From: Puccinellia tenuiflora
Lineage: Eukaryota; Streptophyta; Magnoliopsida; Poales; Poaceae
Direction of reading: 5' to 3'
Length of the DNA: 64,000 nt
Assembly (NCBI GenBank): GCA_012064385.1
Contig: QRDG01000473.1
Location: 4,657,965 to 4,721,964 of the forward strand
Shown here: in pieces, positions 35,901 to 46,633 of the stretch
How positions within the stretch are numbered: position 1 is the stretch's first letter
Layout: each line of letters starts with the position of its first letter
Translations under genes and position numbers: made by a program
The notes under the pieces: generated by a model
The model's database searches: none
What the model was told of the DNA's origin: nothing
Seen by the model: only the letters and a program-made list of their open reading frames with translations

Positions 35901-37077
35901 CGCGTGCCGGCGGTCGGGGGGGTCTGGGCGGCCGTAGCATGGCGGCGACACGGGGAGGCCGGGGCAGAGGCTGTCGACGGGCGGCGCGCTGATGGTGTAG
36001 AAGCAGTGCGGTTCTGGACGACGGGATTCGCGGGGAGAGGATAGGCACGAGCGGCAGTGCGGTCACTGGTGAGGGGGAGGGTCCCGCGGCGGCCCTGTTC
36101 GGCGGCGTGTCGGCATGCGGACGGCAGCACACGGGAGGGGATGGGAAGTGGGGAGGTACGGTGGTGATCGTCCAGAAGGTGGGGAAGCAGGAGGACACAA
36201 GGAGAGGGGGCGGGGAGGTCACCGGCGACGACCAAAGACTGGCGGCGCCGTCGTGCCCTCGGCTCTGGCCATGCCGACATCGGCACCAGGAAGCTTCACT
36301 CAACACAGGACCCCAAAAGGAAAACTAATCGTGTCACTTGGTGCCAAATTCAACCCTCTACAGTTTTGCAGAACAAAGTTTTCCCAAAATCCAAACTGGT
36401 CCTATACAAAAATTTCATCGAACACCTTCGGTCAAAAAGGGAAATTGGATTTTGGGCAACTAAAATAAAAGATATTTCTCCAGAAAAATTACAGGAGGTA
36501 GGTATTGGTTAGGAGCATCTACCCTGGGGTTTTTGGAATTTTTGGAAAATGTTTAGTAGGGTTCCCAAAAAATAACAAGTTTGGGGCAGAAAGTAAAGTG
36601 GAGAAAATCTCCAAAAATTCTCTAGCAAGGTAGGGAATATTTTCGCATAATTGGGTTACATATTGGGTAGGGGTCCTCCCTGAATTTTTGTAGAATTTTT
36701 GAAGATGGTTTTGACCTACTTCCTTTGGAAAGCTAGGGTTTTGGGGTTTTCGGCAGAAAATAAATCAGGGGAAAAGTCAAATATTTTCCTAACAAGTCAC
36801 CCAATATTTTTGCATAAATTGGTTCTAAGCTAGACGGGGATCACCCTGGACATTTTGGGGAATTTTTGAAGTCACCCTTGGTATAGCTCCTTTGGAAGGC
36901 TAGGGTTTAGGCCCCCTTTTGTATTAAGGAAAAGACAAATATTTTGTGAACCCTGAGGGTTTTGGTAATGTGGAATAAAATAGAGGTGCCAAGATCAGAA
37001 GGTCCAAATCCAAATCCAAATCCAAATTTTGGTTTTGTCAAAGAAAATTTTATAGGGCCAAAATTCGGGATGTGAGA
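32990..37077 (-). mobile_element. Solo LTR A, 4.09 kb, long-LTR Gypsy type
   Basis: It is flanked by the 5-bp duplication GCAAC (32985-32989 and 37078-37082). On the minus strand it starts TCTCACATCCCGAATTTTGG and ends CGGGGTGCCACA. This is the TGT-CACATCCCG / CGGGGTG-CACA pattern of Gypsy LTRs with one substitution in the terminal TG. A TATA box on the minus strand (CTATAAAAAG, plus 35733-35742) sits beside a GC-rich region, giving the orientation. No gag, pol, PBS or second LTR was seen. Solo LTRs of this size suggest a Sukkula-like or related family; the family was not assigned. Confidence 0.8.
34203..34415. repeat. Three diverged tandem copies of about 78 bp in LTR A
   Basis: Copies start at 34203, 34276 and 34359 with CAA(C/T)CGGGCGA and share CTCCGGCCAGT(A/G)(A/G)(C/T)AGCCAC. 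A second duplicated motif, TTTATCGTATTGCAG, occurs at about 34624 and 34750. Confidence 0.8.
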
Positions 37078-37316
37078 GCAACGACAACTCCTCCTCCTTC
37101 AGCTTCAGGGACTCCTCCAACCCGGCCACCTTCTGGCCATCTAGCTTCGCTCGCTCCCGCAAGGCGCGGGCGGTCTCTTGTTCCGCGAGAAATCTCTTCT
37201 CGGCGTCCTCGATGGTCTTCTGGGCCTCCGTCTCCTTCAGCTGCAGGTTCTTGATGAATTTGACCTTCTCGTCGAGCACCTCCTGGTGGTTTTTCTCCAC
37301 CTCTGCGAGGCGTCGC

Positions 37317-38870
37317 TGATGCCTACAAGTATAGGGGATCGTTGAAATCTTCGATGTGTAAGTATTAGTATCGATCCCACGAGGAGTAGAAGGTATAAGT
37401 ATTTATCCTCTCAAATAAGAGTGTCACTTCTCTTATTATCTATGAACTAGACAAACTAAAATGATTAAATGATGCAAGTGTTTTTGGGTTTTGGTTTAGA
37501 GTTTGCAATAAAGTAAAAAGCTGAAAATAAAATATGACAAGTGAAAGCTCTCAAAGAGAGAAAGCCCAATCCTCTATGCAGCAAGAGGACAAGCTTGAGT
37601 GGTGTGTTTCTTATAGGTGGAAAACGTTCCCAAGGGCTACATGGATTTCATGGCATAAATATTTCTAGAACAACAAGGTAAACATTTTGTCAAGTTTTAA
37701 TCTTATTTGGATGGATCCATAATTAGGTGTAGTTAAATAAATAAACTAAACCCCTTATGATGGATCATGTGGCCAAGTAAATGACTGCACAAGAATTATT
37801 AAGACATAAAGTCCCACCATAGCATTACACTCTAAGGTCCCCGATATAAATCCCCTCCTAATGTAACTTCATGTATTAGACCAAGGTTTACGTGTCCTCC
37901 TAGGTCCTACCCATTCCATCACACTAGTGTGATAGCACCTTCATGCATTACTAAATATATGGTGCACTTCATACATTGTACATCAAGACAATCATAAAAG
38001 ATAAAAACTTGACCAAATACTCAACACAAGTTAAGTGAAAATTATTGCCAATCCATCCTATGCCCACAGGAACATGAGAGAACTACTCACAACGCGAAGA
38101 CATGATATAATTCAATGGTATAAGTGATACAACACAATCTGAAAATATAATCTCCCCATAAAACAATGACAAGTAGCAATTCACAAACATGTAGAATAGT
38201 ACTTAGACAATAGCTAGGGTTCGAACTATCTCAAACTATGAGGGGGATGAAGTGGATCACGAAGATGGTGATGGAGATGGTGCTGGTCTTGACGGTGGTG
38301 TTGATGGAGACTCTGGAGGGGGGATGGAGGAGCCTTCCGGAGGTGATTCCGGCGGCGTTTCCCCCCTCCGATCTTCTCCGACGGCAGCCTTCTATCTCCT
38401 GTTTCGTGGTTTTTTGTTTCTCCGCCGCCTCCTCGCGAAAGCCATCGGGGGACTATTTTTATAGTTTGTTTTAGGTCAAGACGAAACACAGAGACGAAAA
38501 CGGACGACATCGGAGCCACGAGGCCCAAGATGTTGGGTCCCACGCGGCCAAGGAATCTGGCCGCGTGGGCCCACCTCTTTTGGCCCTCGGGTCTCCGTTA
38601 GTTCGCTTCCTTTGCTCCTACGCTTTGTTCCTTCCAAAAAATGATCCCCGCAAAATATTAGGTCATTTGGACTTCGTTTGGGTCCCAGAAACATCAAAAT
38701 ATAGAAAATAGGGTTTTCTGCCAGTGCAGGGTTAATTCCAGAAAAATAGGAAAACTGTGAAATCTTCCCAAAATCCTTATAAAACAATGATATAACCCTT
38801 ATATGATGCAAATATGATTGAAATATGAGTATTATAATGCAAAGTTCATGTATGCATTTTACATGCATCA
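37317..38870 (-). repeat. 3' LTR of element B
   Basis: It starts TGATGCCTACAAGTATAGGG on the plus strand and ends ACATGCATCA, and is near-identical to 42050-43586. Both LTRs contain a simple GAT/GGT-rich stretch near 38240-38330. Confidence 0.92.
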
Positions 38871-41800
38871 GCATCCCCAAGCTTAACCTATACTCGTCCT
38901 CGAGTATAAAGGTGATAAAACCAACATGGACTTTGCATTTTAATACTATCAATGGATATCAAAGATGATTACTATTGCTACATAGAGTCAAATGATTCAT
39001 TTTTCAAACGAGTAGCAATATACAAGATGGATTATAAAGTGATATCAAATATTCAATGAAAGGATGTTCAATGATAATTCACAAAGTGTAACATAGAAGA
39101 AAGTACTATGGACCAAATGTATGCATAATGAAGAGTAAAAACATCCTATAATGGTCATAGAGTACTCTTATGAAATCTGAATATAAAAGATGGACACTTT
39201 GGAAAGATATATAAATGAGTAGAGGTAAAACATGAATAAGCTTCATCTAACTTCCAAATGCTTCTACTTAAGTTAATGTTTGCAATGTGGTATTCATTGG
39301 TGTGAAGCTCTCATTACCCCTATCATAGCATCTTGAATGGTTAAAGTTTAAAGTGAAAGCAAATATGAGTAGTGTGCTTGACAAAGTATGGGTTGAATGC
39401 CTCATGCCCCGTGAATACGAGTACCTACACCAAAGTGTTACTCAACTCGGGCCACCAAACAAGTTCAAGTTAAAGTCATTGTAAGTAATATAATAGCGTC
39501 ATCAAGAGCGTCAACTGGGGTACCTCTTGTCCCAGGACATGGAACAAGCCCATGTCAAAATGACAGGACAAATAAACATAATGAACAATCTCAACACCCT
39601 TTTTATTTACTATTGCTATAGCTTTTTATTATGTGGTGCATCACTGAAGGTTCACCATAGCATGTAAGTAAATTTCCACCATGAATGATGCATGGCTTAG
39701 ATTAGCGGCCCAGGCGTCTCTCTAGCCATTTATACAAACTCCTCAAACTTACTAAGTTTCCGCATTTATTTGGCACCATGATAAGCATCCATAAACAAAA
39801 GTACATGATATCAACTAAATATAAGAGCACGTTGAAAGCTTGCCATGTGACAGCACATATGAGCTAACTCCCAACCAAGACTCTTGTCAAGCTCACAACT
39901 TCATAATTTTAATCACAATGCTTCATGTTTATTAAGTGCAATAAAAGTAAGGTGTGAGAGCTTTTTAGCCAACTTTTCCCATAACAATCAATAACATAAG
40001 CATTTTAATTCAGAGGTATAGATAATACAAAATAACATGATAAACATACTCGGAATAGCATAAAGCTAATAGGTAGATATGGTGGACTTACTGGAAAAAC
40101 TTTGGTTCAAGGTGTTGGAAAACAAGTTTTTACTTGTTGGAATTTTGGGCTAACAAAAGGGAGAAAGTTGACCATCTAAATGCATGCACAAGTGTCCATA
40201 GAACTAACCAATCCATGTTAAACAAAGTAAAGTAACATTCAGCATCAATACATGAATAAAAGATAGCTCTTGATAAAACACTTACAAATTAATACTCATT
40301 AAAAGCACATGATTCATGCAACTATATGTATCTTTTTGAATCAACTCAAACACCCCTTTCCCAATATTTTTAATAGCATCCAACTTAAAACCCAAATTTC
40401 CAGTAGCTCTCTCATAAAAGAATGATAGTGGTGGTCTCAAGACAAACAAAAATAAAACCAAAATAAAAAGCAAATAAAAGACGCTCCAAGTTTATGCGAT
40501 AAAGTGCATTGATCGAAAAACAGAAGTTAGACGTGTGCAAACCGAGAGTGTATTGGTTCAGTGGGGTTGTCTTCACATCCCCAAGCTTATGGTCTTCACC
40601 ATACTTGGATAGCTCTTGGTGCATCTCCTCTAATCCCTGTGAAAAAACTTCAAAACACCGTTTCTCCCATTTCTTTTCTGTGGGGTGACATTAGTAGTGA
40701 TAGACAAATGAATTGCTTGCTGCATAAAATCCTTAAACAAAAATTCATATGAATGTCCAGAAAGTGTATAATGTTGTAGCCTACTTATAAACTCAATTGG
40801 ATAAAAAAGATTCAAGTTAAAAGTTTAAAGAATGCATCAAACAAAATGGGACAGAATCTATCCAGAAGAATAGCAGCAGCAAAACGCATTTTTCTACCCT
40901 ACTTAAATATGTCAAAAAATTCTTAAACAATTCATGCTTACATAGGATAAAAAGTTGCAACTACAGTTAAAATATCAGCTCATTCGGAGTTACAGAATAG
41001 GACTGAAAAATCATACCGTGCACAGATTCGTGCTGGAATAAAATCTCCGAATACAATAAGCAACTTTTTCAATCCAAAATGGGTAAAACTTGGCACTTTA
41101 TTAAAAATTCCAGAAAAAACTAAAAACTAAATCTCTTGTTACAGCAAGCGGACACAAAGAAAATCAAAAATAAAAACAACCAGGTTGTCTCCCGTAAAGC
41201 GCTTTTTTTATAGCCATATAGCTAGGCATGATAGTTTTTATAATGCTCACATAGGAATAAGAATTGAAATGCAAAAGAGAACATCAAGATAAAAATAGGA
41301 AACTCATTTAAGTCTAACCCACTTCCTATGCATTGGGATCTTGTAAGAAAATAAATCATTGAAACACGAAGCAAGTAGCATAGGAAGATAAAACAAGAGC
41401 AATTTCAAGGCTTTGAACTTAAAGAGAGGAAACGTAATAATACTGAAATATTTAGAACCATGTTTTCCCCTCTCATAATAGTTACAAGTAGTGGAACCAA
41501 ATTTGATAAAACAACTATTAGATTGGTGCAACTTTGCAAATTTAGGAACATATAAAGGATTATTAAAACTATCATGTAAGATATTAGCATGTTTTCCTCT
41601 CTCAAAATAATTGCAAGAAACATCATAAACATTATTATTGTGGGTGTAATGGTTATTAGTGCAAGATAATTTCAGCCCACATATGTACTTTTCAACATAT
41701 AAAAGCTTCTCCTCCATGGTGTGAATAGGAGAATTCAAAAATAAATTCAAAGTAGGCTTCCATATTTTTAACATAACCATTAGGCATAGACATTCCAGAA

Positions 41801-42020
41801 AGCTTCTCCATCTTTTTTGTGTTTTGATATATAAAACTGAAAATAAAACTAAACTAAAAGCAAAACTGAAAGTAAATATAAGAAAAACTCACAACCAAAC
41901 AAGTTAAAGAGGAAAACCTCCCCAAGCTTAGATGATTGCAAGATGTAAAACAAACAAAAAGAAATGCAGAACTGAAAATAAATATCTAGTGCAAACAAGA
42001 ATAAAAACTTAAGCGCTACA
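38871..42020. other. Interior of element B, non-coding
   Basis: AT-rich sequence without gag, protease, RT, RNase H or integrase motifs. The only open frame of note is at 41304-41780 on the minus strand. Confidence 0.7.
41304..41780 (-). CDS. Small ORF of element B with repeated CNY-ERGKH motif
   Basis: A 158-codon open frame not far downstream of the PBS, where gag would start in an autonomous relative. It contains SCNYFERGKH and, about 42 residues later, TCNYYERGKH, separated by an LYVPKFAKLHQSNSCF segment, and ends MHRKWVRLK. The paired Cys motif suggests an internal duplication. No known domain was recognised. It may be a relic of gag or a chance frame; coding is doubtful. Confidence 0.35.
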   Translation of the reverse strand: MVMLKIWKPTLNLFLNSPIHTMEEKLLYVEKYICGLKLSCTNNHYTHNNNVYDVSCNYFERGKHANILHDSFNNPLYVPKFAKLHQSNSCFIKFGSTTCNYYERGKHGSKYFSIITFPLFKFKALKLLLFYLPMLLASCFNDLFSYKIPMHRKWVRLK

Positions 42021-42039
42021 CTCCCCGGCAACGGCGCCA
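42021..42039 (-). promoter_or_regulatory. Primer binding site of element B
   Basis: On the minus strand it reads TGGCGCCGTTGCCGGGGAG, 10 nt inside the 5' LTR end. This fixes the element on the minus strand. Confidence 0.88.
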
Positions 42040-42049
42040 GAAAATGTCT

Positions 42050-43586
42050 TGATACCCACAAGTATAGGGGATCGTTGAAATCTTCGATGTGTAAGTATTA
42101 GTATCGATCCCACGAGGAGTAGAAGGTATAAGTATTTATCCTCTCAAATAAGAGTGTCACTTCTTTTATTATCTATGAACTAGACAAACTAAAATGATTA
42201 AATGATGCAAATGTTTTTGGGTTTTTGGTGTAGAGTTTGCAATAAAGTAAAAGGCTGAAAATAAAATATGACAAGTGAAAGCTCTCAAAGAGAGAAAGCC
42301 CAATCCTCTATGCAGCAAGAGGACAAGCTTGAGTGGTGTGTTTCTTATAGGTGGAAAACGTTCCCAAGGGCTACATGGATTTCATGGCATAAATATTTCT
42401 ACAACAACAAGGTAAACATTTTGTCAAGTTTTAATCTTATTTGGATGGAGCCATAATTAGGTGTAGTTAAATAAATAAACTAAACCCCTTATGATGGATC
42501 ATGTGGCCAAGTAAATGACAGCACAAGAATTATTAAGACATAAAGTCCCACCATAGCATTACACTCTAAGGTCCCCGATATAAATCCCCTCCTAATGTAA
42601 CTTCATGTATTAGACCAAGGTTTACGTGTCCTCCTAGGTCCTAACCATTCCATCACACTAGTGTGATAGCACCTTCATGCATTACTCAATATATGGTGCA
42701 CTTCATACATTGTACATCAAGACAATCATAAAAGATAAAAACTTGACCAAATACTCAACACAAGTTAAGTGAAAATTATTGCCAATCCATCCTATGCCCC
42801 CAGGAACATGAGAGAACTACTCACAACGCGAAGACATGATATGATTCAATGGTATAAGTGATACAACACAATCTGAAAATATAATCTCCCCACAAAACAA
42901 TGACAAGTAGCAATTCACAAACATGTAGAATAGTACTTAGACAATAGCTAGGGTTCGAACTATCTCAAACTATGAGGGGGATGAAGTGGATCACGAAGAT
43001 GGTGATGGAGATGGTGCTGGTCTTGACGGTGGTGTTGATGGAGACTCCGGAGGGGGGACGGAGGAGCCTTCCGGAGGTGATTCCGGCGGCGTTTCCCCCC
43101 TCCGATCTTCTCCGGCAACAACCTTCTGTCTCCTGTTTCATGGTTTTTTGTTTCTCCGCCGCCTCCTCGCGAAAGCCGTTGGGTGACTATTTTTATAGTC
43201 GGTTTTAGGTCGAGACGAAGCCACGGAGACGAAAATGGACGGCATCGGAGCCACGAGGCCCAAGATGGGGGGCCCCACGCGTGGGCCCACCTCTTTTGGC
43301 CCTCGGGTCTCCGTTTGTTCGCTTCCTTCGCTCCTACGCTTTGTTCCTTCCAAAAAAATGATCCCCGCAAAATATTAGGTCATTTGGACGTCGTTTGGGT
43401 CCCAGAAACATCAAAATATAGAAAATAGGGTTTTCTGCCAGTGCAGGGTTAATTCCAGAAAATAGGAAAACTGTGAAATCTTCCCAAAATCCTTATAAAA
43501 CAATGATATAACCCTTATATGATGCAAATATGATTGAAATATGAGTATTATAATGGAAAGTTCATGTATGCATTTTACATGCATCA
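42050..43586 (-). repeat. 5' LTR of element B
   Basis: Its outer end is ACATGCATCA at 43577-43586, next to the target duplication GTCGC. The inner end (TGATACCCACAAG) differs from the outer copy (TGATGCCTACAAG) at two bases. Confidence 0.92.
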
Positions 43587-45497
43587 GTCGCTCGACTTCG
43601 CCTTCCAGGTCTTGTTTCTGGAGGTCCAGGGCCTCGGCCTTTCTTGTCAGCTCGGCTTCCCGGGTTGCCAGCTGCTGCTACCGTTGCGCAATGTCGCGCT
43701 CGCAGATTTCGCAATCAGCCTTCCAGCGTTTGTTCTTCTGCTCGAGGCCTTTCCACATAACCGAGAGCAAGCCCCAATGGCGGGTCAGCTCCACCGACCC
43801 TTTCTGAATCACCTCCTCGGCGCGGGAGCTGGCGTGCGCCAGCGCATCCTCCTTGGCCTCGATCTCCTGGACCTGTTGGCCTACTCCCCGGAGCATGGCT
43901 TCCTTGGTGTTCGACCCGCTGATCGTGATCTCGGGGGCTGCCCCTTGCTGGCCCCCAGAAGCACCAGTTCCCCAGCCGCACTTTACAGAGAAATCCGCCT
44001 TGATCTCCGCCAGCACGGCAATCTCGGCACTCACCCCGGAGCACGTTGAGAACTCGTTGAAAGCCTTCAGCTCCTCCCCGGTCATGAACGAGCAGCTCAA
44101 AATGTCCGGGGTACCCGGCAGTTCGATGTTTCGGCCCCGGCCGGACCACCAGAAGGCGCCGAAGTGCGCCCACCTCCTGGGCACGCGGTTGTCGTCACCT
44201 CATGTGCGGCCCTGGACACCTCCTGGTCTGGAGTCACTACGGCCTGGTTGCCCATTGGGGACCCGCCAACACCGAAGTATCTGGATCAACAAGAGACGAT
44301 GTCAAACAAGCGGGAAGGAAGAAGGTGAAGCTTGCGCGGCTGGGTAAGATTTACCTGCAGCTGTCGGCGTCCCCGTGTTTCCCGTCTTAGTGGGGGCAAG
44401 AGGCGTCCCAGGTGCGTCCTCCGCATCGTCCCCGCGTCACTTCTCTGCTCCCTACAAGTTGGAGGAGGGTGTCATCCCTCCGCGGGCTCCGGCGCTGGTG
44501 GCCGTGTCGTCCTCGGCCGCATCTCGCTGCCTCTTGTTGGCCTCCGGGGAAGCTTGACCCCTGCAACAACATTTGGTCATCTTCTTTGGAGCGCAACCTT
44601 CAAGCTCGAAGGGAACATTCACAACAAAGACAAGCAAGAAGCAGACTTACCCACGGGGGCGCTTGCAGCCCAGCGACTCGGGCATGTCTGCGGACCCGAC
44701 GGAAGAGCCACGGGGGGTCAAGGGCATCATGCTGGCAGCAAAGGAGGGCTCCGGAACCAACGACTGGTGTTGGGGTGACTCCTCACGTCGCGGCGCCAGG
44801 ACAAAGGCATCGGCGTTGACCTCCATGTCCACGGGGCCGCCCTCTTCACCGACCATGCACACGGGCGGCGCCTGGGGGCTCGCCTCCGGGTTCGAGACCG
44901 CGGAGGATCCCGCGACAGGACGCGGGGAAGAAGATTCTTCCCCCGCCTCCTCTTCTTCGTCATCATCTTCCTCGTCGCTGACGTCTTCACCGACATCGTC
45001 ATCATCACCCCCGGACCCCTCGCCGCCGCTGTCGTCATCGTCGTCCTCGTTCGCGTGGGCGGACTCCTCCTCTGAGCTCTCCACGCTCTCCTCTTCTGAC
45101 TCAGAGGTCTCTTCGTCCTCGCCGGAGCTGGAGGGAGCCTTGACCTTGCGGGTCTAGGCTCTGGTGGCCTGGGGCTCGGCGTCGGTTCGGCCCTAGATTC
45201 CAAGGGTGTTGCACTCCGGCATTGTTGCCAGGACCTCTTTCCTCTCCAGGTCCTCGCACAAGGGCCGGACTCCCTCTGGCAACTGGTACTGCACGGTGGG
45301 AGGGAAGATCGCCTTCATGACCGTGAAGAGGGCGGCGTCGTCCATGTTGGTGTTCCGCAAGCGGGAAGGGTCTTTAGGACCCTGGAAGCTCCAGGCCGGA
45401 TGAGGCCTTTTCTGCAAAGGAGCCAGGCAGTTGCGCAAGGCGTGCGTAATGATGGCGGCTCCGGAAACTCCTTGCTCCCGCAGAAGCTTGAAGCGGG

Positions 45498-46393
45498 TGT
45501 TGACGGGTGATTTTGGCTCACAAAGAGATGATATCAAGATGACCTCAAATGAGAAAATAATGTGAACAAAAGTTGTGCGTATTATCGAAACAAACAACTT
45601 TGATTTTTAGATCATCTCAATCCGAGGTCATATGCAACCTGTGGATTCAAAATACTGTAGACATGCTCTGTCCTCGGGCGAGCAGGCAGGCAGGTCGCCC
45701 TACCATAGACATGCTTTGTCCTCGGGCGGGCAGGATTTGGAGAGGCTGAAAACGAATTGAATTGCTTCCGACTAAATTTAAAGGGTCCAGATGAAGTCAA
45801 ATGGAAAAACGCCTAACATGAAAGTTCTTCATTTTTTTAGGCGAACAACTTTATCTTCTATGGTATTTCGATCTGAGGTGGGCAACTGTCTCAAAAACGA
45901 TCCGTAAGGTGCAGCCAGTTTTTAGACCGAACAGTTTTGGAAAGTTTGGGTCATCCATCCGAATTGGACCCAAATTAGGGTTTTGGAATTGGATCCAAGC
46001 CTTTCCTTGCACGGGAAGTCTAGCCGCTGCTTATATACATGAGGGGTGACGGCCGATTGAATCGACAGCAATCGAACAAACACATCTACTACTTTTTCGT
46101 GTTCATCTACTTTTTATCCCTCTCCCTTGTATCTTTCTTCTCGTTCTTCGTCGTTCTTCAAGATTGGAGGCTGCGAATCCACAAGGCTCTAGGGGCGGTC
46201 AGGCCGACCTAGAGCAGCCCATAGCCGATGCGAGCCCTGACGGGGTCCCTCCCGAGCGAGCGGGGTTTCGGGTCTACAAAAGTGCCCGCCGGATTGTCTT
46301 GCGTATCGCGCTTCCGGCGAGCCTCCCATGGAGTGAGTGACGGAGCATCTCCCTCGGCGCCGCGGGTACACGTGACGTGTTCGTGTGTCAACA
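45498..46393 (+). repeat. 5' LTR of element D
   Basis: Terminal inverted bases TGTTGAC and GTCAACA frame the LTR. It includes two copies of AGACATGCT(C/T)TGTCCTCGGGCG near 45659 and 45707. Confidence 0.78.
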
Positions 46394-46633
46394 CACTTTT
46401 TGGCGACTCCGCTGGGGTAGAAGCAAACGGTCTCCAGCCCGTTCTTGCTATGAAGAGAGCATCATCAAGCGACTGCAATCTACAACGGTATCATGAATCT
46501 CCAAACTCGTTATGTAGATGCAAATTATGCTTATGTTGATGTTGCTAAATCCTATTATATGAGTACTGTATCGGCTAGCCCTAGTTCTTACTTTGTACAA
46601 AAGCCGATGCAAAATAATCCCTATGCTTCAACC
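45498..46633 (+). mobile_element. Gypsy element D, 5' end only
   Basis: The LTR (45498-46393, 896 bp) starts TGTTGACGGG and ends GTGTCAACA, with a TATA box CTTATATAC near 46030. Four to six nt later a PBS TTTTTGGCGACTCCGCTGGG (46398-46417) resembles the tRNA-Arg-type site of Ogre-like Gypsy elements. A gag-like start (ATG at 46493, MNLQTRYVDANYAYVDVAKS) runs about 50 codons before similarity to coding sequence stops near 46633. D interrupts the antisense ORF of G. Its 3' part and second TSD are not seen, so it was cut by later events. Confidence 0.72.

Larger units (their letters stand above)
37317..43586 (-). mobile_element. Non-coding LTR retrotransposon B (LARD-like)
   Basis: A complete element with the 5-bp duplication GTCGC (37312-37316 and 43587-43591). 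The LTRs are 37317-38870 (3' LTR, 1554 bp) and 42050-43586 (5' LTR, 1537 bp). They start and end TGAT...ATCA and differ by a few percent by eye, including an insertion of about 20 bp near 38545. The PBS reads TGGCGCCGTTGCCGGGGAG on the minus strand (plus 42021-42039), the type seen in Athila-like Gypsy elements (tRNA-Asp). The 3.2-kb interior is AT-rich with no gag-pol, so it must move using proteins of another element. TATA boxes on the minus strand lie near plus 38456 and 43190. Confidence 0.92.
21853..45497 (+). mobile_element. Gypsy element G (Tat-lineage-like), pol-less, heavily nested
   Basis: G begins with its 5' LTR (21853-21888 continuing at 30149-31065, 953 bp once the LINE is removed), followed by a primer binding site TGGCGCGCCAGGTAGGG at 31068-31084. 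A gag remnant (about 31230-32000) comes next, then a short spacer, then a long ORF on the opposite strand (32536-45497, split by elements A and B). Tat-lineage elements such as Grande and RIRE2 carry an extra, sometimes antisense, ORF between pol and the 3' LTR. Here no protease, RT, RNase H or integrase lies between gag and that ORF, so G is a non-autonomous deletion derivative. Element D cuts the antisense ORF at 45498, and the 3' LTR is not in the window. The host bases just before 21853 are GGATA. Confidence 0.82.
32536..45497 (-). pseudogene. Antisense coiled-coil ORF of G, split by elements A and B
   Basis: Three pieces on the minus strand belong to one reading unit: 45497-43592, 37316-37083 and 32989-32536. 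The N-terminal part (FKLLREQGVSGAAIITHALR, near 45480) matches the extra ORF product of Tat-lineage Gypsy elements. Next comes an extremely acidic D/E/S run (about 45080-44930), then a block with SCSFMTGEELKAFNEFSTCS (about 44100). A long charged coiled coil rich in E, K, R, A and L follows and continues across the A and B insertion sites in frame. It ends in a C-terminal domain (DASATALATEM) with a stop at 32536. One in-frame TAG is visible near 43680, and the region 45190-44650 contains stops or introns. The start is lost under element D. The function of this class is unknown. Confidence 0.75.

Noticed and set aside
35112..36330. Multiple long GC-rich ORFs in solo LTR A
   Set aside because: They overlap on both strands, are low-complexity (P, R, S, A), and sit in the promoter-like region of the LTR.
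38238..38474. Frames over a GGTGATGGAGATGGT stretch, repeated at 42972
   Set aside because: This is a simple GAT/GGT-rich stretch inside the two LTRs of element B.
44573..45157. Plus-strand serine-rich open frame
   Set aside because: It is the complement of the acidic D/E run of the antisense ORF of G; the serine runs come from GAC/GAG/GAT codons read backwards.
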